Positions 1 to 11,222 of a stretch of 64,000 nt of DNA are shown here, piece after piece. Under the pieces are notes generated by a model. The model was not told the origin of the DNA. It was given only the letters and a program-made list of their open reading frames with translations, and searched no databases. Both the position numbers and the translations under genes were made by a program. Source of the stretch: Ptychodera flava (lineage: Eukaryota > Hemichordata > Enteropneusta > Ptychoderidae); NCBI RefSeq assembly GCF_041260155.1, contig NC_091931.1:26418654-26482653 (forward strand). Direction: 5' to 3'. Position 1 is the first letter of the stretch. Every line of letters begins with the position of its first letter.

Positions 1-85
1 TAGAGCCCGTGAAGCACTCACGCTCGTACACTCACTATCACACACAAACTTTAAAGAAGCGAAGCAATGAATACATCGTTACATC
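1..85. repeat. Dispersed repeat, copy 1
   Basis: This stretch matches 10,611-10,690 in the same orientation. Both carry 'tgaagcactcacgct', then 'gtacact', then 'tatcacac', then 'aaagcaatgaatacatcg' or a close variant. Neither copy shows an open frame. The element is unidentified, and its left end may lie outside the window. Confidence 0.6.
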
Positions 86-1794
86 TTTGATGTCAACTCA
101 ATGACGTAACCCCAAGGCCAAGATACTCGCCGTCACTTCTGTTTTCCGTCACAGTGCCATCGGCTTGTTCGCACTGACTGTTAGGCAGAGGCGACGGTAG
201 GGGGATTTATGATTTTTCTCGGCCACGGAATATGATCGTGTTCAGCGGAGACCGCGATTTTGATATTCAGACAGAAGGTGATAATTCAATGTTCCAAATG
301 TCCTCGTGAGTAACAATGTTTACATCATCGTTTACACGAGTATTCAAAAACGCCCACCTAGTGTATGCAAATGACTGCGTCATCAGTAATCCCCATTGTG
401 CACCCACTGTTCTGTATCTTCCCGTTTTAATTTAAACAAATGTGATAGAGGGACCGTGAATTTACGACATGAAAAGAAATCACAAATCACTGCTGCTGGC
501 CCATTGTCAAAAGTTAAGCTACAACCCACATTGCATTGCAGAATCGCTAGTTTTCTGCCTCAATTCACTCTCCCAGTCAATCTAACCACGAGTTTTACTG
601 TTTTTTAAATAACAAGTAAAACATGCTAAAATGGACTTTGGTCGGGTTACCAAAATCGTTATACACGATATAACTTTGTTGTGAAATCCCATTTATGCGT
701 TTGCCAAGTCTTGACCTCGAAGTCATTTTGAAGGGTCAAAGAACTTTTTTATTAAGACTGAAGCAAATTCGCAAACGGAGCATTGGATCGGCTAAAAAGA
801 GTAGAATTCGATCAAAATGTCTGAAATTCCCTACAACCTGACCATGGATACTCTCTGCATCCTGCTGTAGACCATCAATCCGAGCTCTGAAATGACAAAA
901 GCATTCCCTATTGTTCAATCACTTTATTCGGTCTGTAATAAGCATAATATACCATTTATGGACTAATTGTGGGGTGTCTTATTGTTTGCAACAGAACCTT
1001 GTGTCATTGTTCAGGAAAATCAACCACAACCTTGTTGACGTGAGTATTTCACTTTATTGCTTACTCATTGAAGTAAATGCCAAAGGTTTGACAATCGTAT
1101 CGTGCTCACAATAATGTAGACCAGATATGAACTGAATATGCTCACCTGTTTTACAACAGGTTCATTAATAGTAGTACGCTTCACAGAATGTTGGATATCC
1201 AGTAAACAGACTAGAAAATTTTAGCATTATAAACTCAACAGAACAATTTGACCTGCTAATGTGACCCCTGAAATGGAAGGAATTTTAGTTTGACAAAATT
1301 ACAAACTTAGTTATCAATCATTGACATTGACTGCTAATGACTCGACATGTATTGACATTTATCAAACACTACTAGATGCATGAAATAATACAGTATGACA
1401 TGAACTACTGCATACTTTTTGACTGTTATGAAGTTTTGTTAAACAATTGTACCTTCGACCTGTCTCATTTTAAAGTGACAGAACAACGAGCAAGGAGATG
1501 TTACGCAACATTTGAAGACCTCAGGATAATCACTAACTAAAACACAAGAACAAAGACAGACATTGTATATTCTGACAGCAGTTCAATTGAGCACACAACG
1601 CGGAGTGGGAGACAGACTTCTGATAAGACTAGATTTGTATACGGTCTACTGCCGGAGTAGCTATCTCTGACGAGGATTTATTGTATTATGTTTTTCAATA
1701 TTCGTGTCAATAAACCCAATTCATAACAATATAATCGACACCCGTGTGAGCCGTGTAATAAGAACAATCAGATATCTGTTATATCATTATATGT
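86..1794. other. Non-coding stretch, nothing recognised
   Basis: No exon, RNA gene or mobile element is recognised here. Short open frames (for example 396-608 plus and 736-918 minus) resemble no family and lack convincing splice sites. A lone ATGCAAAT octamer sits at 365-372. Confidence 0.4.
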
Positions 1795-2625
1795 AGCAGG
1801 TTTCATCGACTTTCTTACAGTACTCTCAGAGTTAAATACTAATAACAAAACTTTATTTAATATGTAAATGAGTTCATTATTAACTTTACATTCCAAATGC
1901 TTCTCAGTACAATTAAATATTTATCAGATCAATATCTGTATCAAGTTTCATCAAATATAATGCTCTAATTATGGAGTAATATCACTAATTACAAAGTTCA
2001 TTAAATATGCAAATGAGCCCTTAATTAACTCCATACGACAAATGCTTTACACCACAATTAGATATCTATTGGATCAGTATCTGCAGCAGATTTCATCACA
2101 TTTGGTGCAGTTAATTATTTCGGAGCTATATAACTAAATATAAAACTTCATAAAATATGCAAATGACCTATTTGTTAACTTGAAACTGCCAAATGCTTCT
2201 CAGTACAATTAGATGTTTATCGATTTCACCGACTTGGGTGCCGTAATTTCAGACTCGGAGTTATATACCTAATTACAAATTTCAATAAATATGCAAATGA
2301 ACCCTTAATTAACTTCAGACTACTAAATGCTTTACACCACAGTTAGATACCAGTCGAATCAGTATCTGCAGCAGATTTCATTACATTTGGTGTAGTTATA
2401 TCGGAGTTATATGACTAATTACAAAACTTCATAAATATGCAAATGAGCTATTTATTAACTTGACACTGCCCGATGCTTCTAAGTATAATTAGACATATAT
2501 CAGATCAATATTTGTTGCAAGCATCATCAAGTTTGGTGCAGGAATTTCAGAGTTATGTCAATAATAACAAAAGTTCATTAAATATGCAAATGAGCAGATT
2601 ATTGACATGGCACTCACAATATCAT
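1795..2625. repeat. Octamer-bearing tandem satellite, about 145-bp unit, about six copies
   Basis: Units recur every 134-150 bp. Each has a phrase like 'cttcataaatatgcaaatga', then 'ttaactt', 'aaatgctt' and 'aattagat'. The exact octamer ATGCAAAT is at 2007-2014, 2157-2164, 2291-2298, 2437-2444 and 2584-2591, with an ATGTAAAT variant at 1862-1869. Alternate units resemble each other more ('cccttaattaactt' versus 'ctatttattaactt'), suggesting a dimeric higher-order repeat of about 290 bp. It is non-coding. Confidence 0.8.
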
Positions 2626-2990
2626 GATAATGTTCTGAGACTGTCATCTGTGAAAAGTTTCATGAAATTTTATGTAGTATTTCTTGATATATGTCTACAC
2701 TGTCATTACCGTCTCCATAGGGAAACCATTGTATGGAAAAAACAATCTTGCATAACTTCATTAATATGTAAGCCACACTAACCAAAATCTAATCACTTCT
2801 TGCAAGCAGCATATGGGACCTGTGTATCAAATCTGACTCGAATCTGTTCAGGTGTTTTTGAGTTATCGTGTAAACAGACAGACACATACACACACACACA
2901 CATACACTCACACACACACACGGACAGACAGACAGACATCGCTATGATATTAGCCCACGTGTTCACACACGTGAGCTAAAAATTAAGGTC
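2626..2990. repeat. Tail of the satellite element: CA/GACA microsatellite and a palindrome
   Basis: The satellite runs into unique-looking sequence, then a (CA)n tract and a (GACA)n tract at about 2880-2938. It ends with an imperfect palindrome at 2950-2979 (TTAGCCCACGTG then CACGTGAGCTAA). The sharp end suggests a defined repeat boundary. No coding potential was seen. Confidence 0.55.
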
Positions 2991-2999
2991 TAACAGAAG

Positions 3000-5165
3000 C
3001 TCTATGTGTTCGGGATGGCCACTTTGGGTTCCTGTTGCCAAGAGAATCCAAACGTCCGACACATCCTGTCATACCTGAATGCTCTTTAATGTTATGCCAA
3101 ATATATGTGCAATATAGAAATAATTGCAATTTGCAGAATGTTATGTGACAAAACATGTACAAACTCTTCATGCAAACCATCGTCATCAACTCCCATCACT
3201 TATAATTCAAGATTTTGGTCGATATTTGCGAAACTTGAACAACTTTCCAAAAGTAATTCCACTTTCAAATTTTATTGAGTTGATTACGAGTTTGAAAAAA
3301 TGTTGTCTTCAAATTTGCGAAGACCTTCTTCAAACTATTGACAAGAATAGGGCCTTTTACTTGAGCTGTGAGTCAAAGTATTTTCTGCTAGCACCCTATA
3401 CCCCGTTGTCGTTTTATTTTAATGTGGTACGAACATTTTCAGTACTCTAGCACATTAATTAGTTCGAAGGTTATCGTCCCTGGAAACTACAGAGATTTCG
3501 GTTGTACGGCTGACGTTAAAATTCAGTTAAAGCTCACAAAGTTTTACTCTACAATGCCAGTTCAGAGAGCTTAGTACTTCAAATATGAAATCACACCGAC
3601 TAACCTTAGCCGTGCATTTGGTTAGTCAGCCATCAATCAGGCCATGAAAGGGCAATGATGATTTTTAAAAGGATGAAATAGTTTCTTGATTATCCTAAAT
3701 GATACACGACTTATTGTGCAGAGGTCATCCTATGTGGAATGCCTCATTTTCATGGTTTCGGATGACAAGGTTTTGTTTTGATTGGTGTACACCGGTGTGA
3801 AAAACTTGTTTACTTGTTGTTTGCACCCTAATAGAAGGTCGAAGTTTTCAAACGTGGCTGTTCTTACAGGTTGAATTTGCAGTTAAACATTTCGAACGAT
3901 AAAGATCCTTATAAATTAATGCATACCAGCTCATTACCATCCATATGCACAAAATTCCTGTACCTCTTAGCTACCACTTTTGAGTGCAAAGTCAAAGAAA
4001 GAGATCAGCAAATATTGATCCATCCCAGCAGCAGAGTAATTTGAATGAATACATTTAAGGCAACAAATATTTGACAAATATTTGACAGCTTAAATCAGTA
4101 GAGCATGCAATTAACAGAAGAGGCTTCGAAAGGGATTTTAAATTTGTCATTGTTCAGGCGTGATGAAAAGCTGTTGAATTAGACATATAATTTCAACATC
4201 TTCTCTACTTGATCAGCTTTAGACAATATATGGAAAAATGATATATAAATACAGAAGGTTTTTAGAATTGTGCTAATCTCGAACTATGCAGAAATGAAAG
4301 TGACCAGTTGGTACTTTTAAATAAGGAAATAAAGACCGCAATGAACTTCTCTGCCATGCCATGAGATTGAAAAGTGCTCATATGTTGACCTTAAACTCAT
4401 TGCGTTTGATCGTTGAAATTTCTACGATGAAAACATATCATAGTTTAGCATATCTAGTGCATATTGTGCAATCTTGATAAATGTGACATTTGCTCGAAGA
4501 ACTAATTAATTATATATACTTTGAGCTCTGTGTTTTCGAGATTGCGACTTTGAGTTCCCGTTGAGAGACTGCAAACGTCTGACATGTCCTTTTATACCAT
4601 GACGCACTTTAACTTGCAGTGTTTACGCCAAACATATGTGCATTGAAGAAACATCGGCAATATCATAAGGATTCACATATAAGTTCTCACAGATTTGAAA
4701 GAGGGGTCAAATGCAATGTCTTCTGGCAGATACAAATCTCGTGTTGATATACTTATTTTACGTAATAAAATCATTTCAGACGTTTTGAAACGCTGCTGAC
4801 TTAGACACCTAATTTCAACATTTTCTCACTCGATCGGTTTATTGAAAATATGTCGATAAAGGAAACAGAGAAACTCGTGGTTTTAAGGATTGTACCAATT
4901 TTCTATGCTGCAGGAATGCATATGACCGTTTGGTACTTTCAACTATTAAAATAAAGACGCAAGAAGGTTTTACTCCACGGGCCCGGGATTTAGTTATGAA
5001 GTACCCATTTGTTGATGTGTCCCCTAAGCCCGATCCGTTTGATCATTGAAATTTCTGCGATGAAGGAATAATCATAGTTCATCATATGCTCTGCATTGTG
5101 CGTCATCTTGTGTTGACTATAAATATTAAGTTGCTCGAAGTACAAATGAATTATAAATACCATAT
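3000..5165. repeat. Diverged tandem duplications, non-coding
   Basis: Sequence near 3000-3130 ('gttcgggatggccactttgggttcc', then 'ccaaatatatgtgca') recurs diverged at about 4523-4650. About 4141-4500 recurs at about 4760-5110, sharing 'gtttgatcgttgaaatttct-cgatgaa' and 'ggtacttt-aa'. The units are old and full of small indels. The largest open frame (3124-3450 plus, 108 codons) resembles nothing known and overlaps the repeat, so I do not call a gene. Confidence 0.55.
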
Positions 5166-5446
5166 GTCACTTTCATCGAATATAAGTATTTAGCTGTGCG
5201 ATCATGACCATTGTGCTACTACCGTAATTTAAATGTGATACAAAATTTTGTAAAGCTCGTAAAATTTACTTTTGACCTAGAGATGACAAAAAGTGCGTGT
5301 AGATTTGTTCCTAAAATGTGGATCTTGGGGGAAAATACATACTATTAAGGAGGTTATTTTTGGCGTTGAAAAGTGTCGATACTATGAAAAATACAAGTCT
5401 CTTAACACTGTCAGAAACTCGGAGGAATATAATGTATGATTGATTG

Positions 5447-5902
5447 TGTAACGCCCCTCCCTGTAGAGATTTTATCTCGAAGCGTTCCTCAAGTGGCCAA
5501 GACGTGTGAAGGTCATTGACTCACATCGTACGAGAAGCAGATAAGAGATAGTGTGATAGTTTAATTAATTATTGGTTAAGATTTCAATGAGAACAATCGA
5601 GAAGGGGATATTCCATGGTGTGATCATATTTAATCTTAAGAAACAATCAAAGACTGGCGGGAAAATTACCACGTGATGACTTTGTAATTACATAAGTTTG
5701 AAAATGTATTTAACTTTGTAGAGAGCTTAGACGAGGGGACTTGGGATCAGACCGTTGACAGTGAACGACACGGTCGCCATCTTGTAATAAAGTACAAGGT
5801 TGTGTTACAATCTACATCTTGGTGTGTCAGCTTCAGTTACTGAAAGCATTACGATCCAGACTGGTACCTCAACTCGTAAATTCCCCTGACTACGAGGTGA
5901 CA
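5447..5902 (+). repeat. Left LTR of the LTR element
   Basis: 456 bp, starting TGTAACGCCCC and ending GAGGTGACA. It is near-identical to 7318-7773. AATAAAG near 5786-5792 is a candidate polyadenylation signal inside the LTR. Confidence 0.88.
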
Positions 5903-7317
5903 AATTGATGGAGAATCCGGGTATACTGAAGCAGCACGGCTATAAGATTCTGAGATCTGGTGGTAGAGTCAACGAGGGGCGTGTACGAGAGATGGCAGAC
6001 CATGACGAAGGACCACTGTACCAGCAGCACGAGCGACTGTATGGTGATATGTAGCGGCTCGTCGAAGATGCTGCGCAGCGGATGGGGGTGAAATATGACA
6101 GGAGAGACGAGAGTGGCTTGTAGACATAGACGTCCGAGGTAGGGAATGTGACATTATTAATTTTGGTGCTAACATCATGCCTAGAAGATACACCGGACGA
6201 GAGAGTGGTTGGCTACAGAAATGGCTGAAAAAGTTTGCAATGTGTGTGAGTCTAGAACCGGTATGACCAGCCAACGTCAGCGATGCTTGTGGTTCACCTT
6301 CAAGTCGGTTTTGTAATACACGGACTGATTACGTGACGAATTAACTGACAATCATAAGAAGCAGAATTTTGGTATGCACCCACCATAAAGTGCGAAGAGA
6401 AGGTACAAGTTGCACGAATTTTCAGTTTTGTTGATTGTATTTTCTAATATTTTGGAAACTACTCTTTTATTAGGATAATACTCTGGACTTGTATGCAAAC
6501 GAGGCGTCTTTCTTTTTGAAGTGTTGTTTTGTTTTTTGTTTTTTTTTGATGAAGTGTTGAAGTTATGTTGTTGTTGAAGAGATACGTGTAAGGTGTTTTG
6601 GATGTTTTGTTGTTTATCTCCCCTCAGTTGCCTAGGAATGCCAGTGCTAGTGATCCGTAAAAGATACAATGGTCCTTAGATTTGACCGAATGGCCTGAGG
6701 AAATGAGTTTTTGGAGATGGAGCGATGTTTAGTATTATCGCGTTTATTTTTAGAGTTTTTGAAGTTGTTGATGATGTTTTGTGTTGATGTTTTGCTTTTT
6801 GTTGTTTTATGTTTTATGAAGATTTTTGGAGATAGAAAGAGCCCCGAATATTGGCGCAGGAGTTTCTATTTGCTGCAGTCTAGCGATGCCTAACGGCCGT
6901 TACTATGGTTACCCTAAACCTTTGACCGTGATATCAGAATACACCAAGCAAAATAACGTCACCCATCTCAACGTCCACTTTCTTCCAGTTAACCCAGTAT
7001 CCTTTCAGACAAATTAAAGAAAGTTATCATTGATACATGGCACGATTTTCGAATGAGTTTATTCATGTATATTTAGTGATTTTATTAGTATTTCTGTAAG
7101 TATTTTAGATGCGGTAATATTAGTCTGTAATTTTCTAGGTGCACGAATGATGACTTCACGCTAACTTGTAAAATATGTGATTTTGCGTATCTTAACCACA
7201 CTGCCTTACGATTAATGTATTTTTTTTATTTTAAGTAGATTGCAATTGTCAGCTATCGCCATGCTTCGTCACTCGTTTTGACCAGCGAGGACGCTGGTTA
7301 TAAAAAAGGTGGGAGAG

Positions 7318-7773
7318 TGTAACGCCCCTCCCTGTAGAGATTTTATCTCGAAGCGTCCCTCACGTGGCCAAGGCGTGTGAAGGTCATTGACTCAGATCGT
7401 ACGAGAAGCAGATAAGAGATAGTGTGATAGTTTAATTAATTATTGGTTAAGATTTCAATGAGAACAATCGAGAACGGGATATCCCATGGTGTGATCATAT
7501 TTAATCTTAAGAAACAATCAAAGACTGGCGGGAAAATTACCACGTGATGACTTTGTAATTATGTAAGTTTGAAAATGTATTTAACTTTGTTGAGAGCTTA
7601 GACTAGGGGACTTGGGATCAGACCGTTGACAATGAACGACACGGTCACCATCTTGTAATAAAGTACAAGGTTGCGTTACAATCTACATCTTGGTGTGTCA
7701 GCTTCAGTTATTGAAAGCATTACGATCCAAACTGGTACCACAACTCGTAAATTCCCCTAACTACGAGGTGACA
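7318..7773 (+). repeat. Right LTR of the LTR element
   Basis: 456 bp with the same ends as the left LTR. It is directly preceded by a purine-rich tract (AAAAAAGGTGGGAGAG) and followed by the ATTG target duplication. Confidence 0.88.
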
Positions 7774-7777
7774 ATTG

Positions 7778-10200
7778 CATTGAAGTCAGGTGAGCGATAT
7801 TAGTTTTGAAATATTATGGACGTTGAAATTGAAACAAACTCACCACAGTCTCGTTCAGCAAAGTCAGATCGGAGAGTTTAGCTCTTGACACATGATATCC
7901 GGAAAGACAAACAGCAGCTCCCGTTTGGTTCGTTGGCCATTAATCGTATGGTCTGGTTCACGTCAGTCATGAGGTATTAAAGGGCCCTGCTGACTATTAG
8001 ATGGGTGAGATCTTAGTAGAACATCCCAAGCTATCTACAACACTACAAGGCTATTTACTATATTGGTCTCTCTAAATGGAATGTGCCATTTATCTGGTTG
8101 CGGATAATAGGGTTTCATATTGTGTGCACCAGCATGAATAATTTGTTTGATAACTTTTCTGAAGAAATTCTATGATGGAAAACTTTCAACATATTTCAGT
8201 GATCGCCTTACTTCAAAATTGAAAGTACAGTGAATCATTCTAAATTATGTTAATTAAATTTAAATACATTTATCATCAATTTGAACAAGAAATGTATATA
8301 CTGACAGTCGTTTATCAAAAAAACCAAAAACATATGACGAATTACCTGAAAATATATTTCAAACTAAGCCATTAAAATATATGGGGCGATGTTGCTATGC
8401 ATGGGAGCATATTCATTTAGAACAAGAAATTAGCTATTTCCTCAGAGGGTCGTGCAAGAAATAATCCGCAGAGATCCGTTGCTGACTAAATACTGGAGAT
8501 AGGTGCATCCCTTTACATTACAGTTGCCTTTTACACGCAATGTTGACTGACTACACTCAGTCTGTGGTGGATTTTAACACGACAACAGCTTGTGCAATAA
8601 ATTTCACTTACGTCGAGTATTTCGCAGACAAACCGTATTTAAATTTAGCGGATGCTTAACAAAGAAGGAGAAAACAATGCATTGTCACTAACGGAACCTT
8701 TAAACTGTAGATTGTCTATTCTTATAAGTGACGAAACTAGCAAAGTATTGTTATGTTGGGATTTTAGAATGAGATGGTACGCACTTTAGGAAAGACTCTG
8801 TAAACCATAGCTTTAATCACAATATGAAAATATGAGATCTAGAATTTCTATACGCATAGTGGGATTAAGACTGGCATCCAAGTTAAAATGGTCTGCGCTC
8901 TCACTGTCAACTTCAAAGAAAAACAGTTTTCATTTCGTACATAATAATAGAAAAATGTTCAAAAATGAATTTCTTCTGCCACTTTCAAATGACCGATATA
9001 AGTTCTAAATTGAAGATTTTTACAATTCATGAAACCGTTCTCAAGACTTCATGCTGATACCTGTTCGTTATTCCTAAAATGTTTCAGAGTCCATCCAACA
9101 AGAAATTTGATGACGTCACTGGCATAGCATTGTCAACTGGCCATAAAGTACTTATATAGTAGTGATGAAAGGACGAGTGAGACTGAAGGTCTAGTACTTG
9201 CTATCAATTCAAAATATTGTCAGCTTCTATTTGCCTTGCTGATCTTGTTAAATGTATAAGAGGTTATGCTCATCTCTACTTGGGCAAACTGGCAGTTTTT
9301 CGATCGGTCAAAAGGGCAGCTGACCATTGACCCTTCTACGTTTTTCCACGCCATAATTTGTGGGCGCGATAATGAGCCCCCAGAACGTTGAAAACTCAAT
9401 GAATTATGTTTTTGAAATCCTGAATATATTTAAAGAAAACAAATTCACTTTTAGTGCAAACAGAGAAAAACCTGACCCATGGATGAATGTCCTCAAACGT
9501 AAGATACATACATTTATGTTAGGCATCATTGAGTGGCATCAAGGATAACACCTAAAGAACACATGATGTCTGCATTCAGCATGCATATAAGCCAGTAATG
9601 GCAGTAATCATAGATACAATCTTTGGAAACTCCCCTTTGTCTTTGAGTAACCACAGTAACCGTTGAGTGGCATTCATCAGGTGGCAATGGTCAACCTCAC
9701 ACACACACACAAAAGATAATAATGTTGTTACTTAGCGTTTACGATAATTATTTTATCTGACCTTAATCTCCCCAAAATAATATTTTACCAAATTTCACGA
9801 GGTTAAGAAGCGTCTGTAGGAGAAAGGTTACAGGACGCTACACATCAGCCACTGACTTCCAGGTAAAAGGTTGTCACTGGTAGCCATAACTCTTGCCTGA
9901 GAAATACAGTTTGAAGTATTCAGTTTGGGCGCATGGCACAGGTGAACTCAATCGTAGTTTTTGGTTTTGTTTTGTTTTGTTGGTTTTTTATCCGCGCATT
10001 TGATTGGTCCAGTCCTTCTCCTACAGAAATCCACTAGGCACAAAGAAATTCTTTTTCAACCAGTTCATGGTCGTTGGTGCTGCGGAGACGTAATATGTAC
10101 GTCGAACGATAGCTCATGATGGCTCATAAGAGTACGACAGATGCTGGTTTGATTCCTCAATAAGAAGGATTTTCCTGATTTGGCGTGAATTTAAGGTCAT
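7778..10200. other. Non-coding stretch, nothing recognised
   Basis: No exon or RNA gene is recognised. The only frame of note (9360-9548 plus, 62 codons) has no family resemblance. A short CA run near 9700 and a TTTTG run near 9960 are simple repeats. Confidence 0.4.
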
Positions 10201-10204
10201 ACTT

Positions 10205-10395
10205 TTAGGTAGAATCTGCCTCCAGGACAGATATTCGAACTGTCAAATTTCAACAATTCTTTTCTGATCTACCGCTTTTAGGGGCTTAATTTAAAGCTCT
10301 TGGAGTAACAAAAGTTTTGACCGTCTCAGTTAAGACTGTAATGGTGGCCATTTTGAATTTCAAATAATATAGTAATAATGGGCGACGTCCTGACC
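10205..10395. mobile_element. Truncated copy of the GGTAG...TTAA MITE
   Basis: The order 'aggtagaatctgcctc', 'ggacagat', 'ttcttttctgatctacc', 'aatttaaagctctt' and 'tggtggccattttgaatttcaaat' matches the inner part of the complete copy at 63,127-63,486 in reverse orientation. The far end is missing. Confidence 0.65.
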
Positions 10396-10469
10396 ATTAA
10401 ATAACCATCCCCTATCCGTCGCATTTTAATTGGTCGAGCTGAACCACGTGACTCACCACAAATTTTCAC

Positions 10470-10556
10470 GTTTTCAAGCGGATTCGAACTCATAATATAT
10501 GGCATCCAGTCACCAAGTAGAGGAGCAACAGATAGACCCGCTCGGCCAAATTCCCA
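10470..10556 (-). mobile_element. tRNA-derived SINE head or decayed tRNA-like sequence
   Basis: Read on the minus strand it has a type-II tRNA-like box A (TTGGCCGAGCGGG) followed about 50 bases later by a box B (GAGTTCGAATCC). The stems do not pair well enough for a functional tRNA. Box A resembles Ser/Leu tRNAs. A SINE promoter head is the likelier reading. Confidence 0.45.
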
Positions 10557-10610
10557 CTCTCAATAAAGAGTGAGTCAATAACCAAGCTTACCCTTCTACA
10601 CTTTGTAGAG

Positions 10611-10690
10611 TTCATGAAGCACTCACGCTTGTACACTGTCTATCACACAATTCAAACTTTATCAAAGCAATGAATACATCGCTTAAACTG
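10611..10690. repeat. Dispersed repeat, copy 2
   Basis: Same family and orientation as 1-85, with small differences. It lies just left of the MITE at 10,757. Confidence 0.6.
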
Positions 10691-10756
10691 GGTGAAAGAC
10701 AGAAATGTTGCGGTATACAACCACGATTTTTTAAGATTTGCAGTGAAAACTCTTTT

Positions 10757-10969
10757 AACACGATTGGAACTAATTTGGGATAATTGGAAGGTGAAGTAAT
10801 GTCTATTTCATCTACAAATGTAATCTCATTTGCTTTTCTTTATAAGTTACACACTTGTTTTTGTGAGTAATTTGTAATGTTGAGACATTTAGCTACAAGG
10901 CACCTAACACTTTTGAGAAATTTGAAAAATATGAAAATCCAATCATCCCAAATTAGTTCCAATCGTGTT
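10757..10969. mobile_element. MITE with about 32-bp terminal inverted repeats
   Basis: The left end AACACGATTGGAACTAATTT is mirrored at the right end (AAATTAGTTCCAATCGTGTT). The interior is non-coding. A second copy with the same ends and interior lies at 32,695-32,894, inside intron 1 of the LDLa-LRR gene. Short T-rich sequence flanks both sides, so the target duplication cannot be fixed. The superfamily is not identified. Confidence 0.78.
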
Positions 10970-10971
10970 TT

Positions 10972-11070
10972 TGCTGTTTGATTGATCGTTGAAGTAGGCG
11001 TTGATACCGCTATTGCATTTTCAACGGTCAGTGGGAAATGTTTCACTAGTGTGAAATCACATTGGATTCG
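10972..11070 (-). pseudogene. Relic of exon 7 of the PAD-like gene
   Basis: On the minus strand this matches exon 7 of the PAD-like gene (21,998-22,105): about 36 of 47 bases agree in the best stretch ('GCCTAC', 'AACGA', 'ACAGCAAAA'). The same frame gives I-Q-C-D-F-T and then IAVS-PT-TAK, against I-C-C-G-F-T and IAVS-PT-TAK in the gene. It carries a small in-frame insertion. The match stops exactly at the edge of the MITE at 10,757-10,969. I see no other PAD exons nearby, so this is a partial duplicate or the remnant of a lost paralogue. A shared repeat captured by both loci is the alternative. Confidence 0.5.
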
Positions 11071-11222
11071 AACCAACAAAAGACATCATGAATTAAAACC
11101 AATTTAGAAAGTCCTCAATACTCAGACGAAATGTCACATTCTCCATGGTTTGAGTGAACTTGATTTGGCATTAAATATGCGTCTAGATCAGAACTTTAAG
11201 GAATAGTCATACTTTATCCTTA

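Larger units (their letters stand above)
5447..7773 (+). mobile_element. Short LTR retrotransposon fossil, non-autonomous
   Basis: Two 456-bp direct repeats that begin TG and end CA flank a 1.4-kb middle. A 4-bp target duplication ATTG lies at 5443-5446 and 7774-7777, and a purine-rich tract just before the right LTR fits a polypurine tract. The middle has no recognisable gag, protease, reverse transcriptase or integrase, so the element is either internally deleted or of the short non-autonomous (TRIM/LARD-like) kind. The LTRs differ by roughly 4% by eye, which points to a moderately old insertion. The superfamily is not determined; the 4-bp duplication is compatible with Gypsy-like integration. 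It cannot have moved on its own. Confidence 0.88.

Noticed and set aside
1795-2625. Regularly spaced repeats that might be taken for a CRISPR-like array
   Set aside because: Units are about 145 bp, diverged throughout, without conserved short repeats and unique spacers, and the DNA is animal. It is a satellite.
3124-3450. 108-codon open frame
   Set aside because: It sits in duplicated non-coding DNA, is not kept in the duplicate, and resembles nothing known.
11050-11062. Box B-like GGTTCGAATCC on the minus strand
   Set aside because: No box A at the right distance and no cloverleaf; it lies at the edge of the PAD exon relic.
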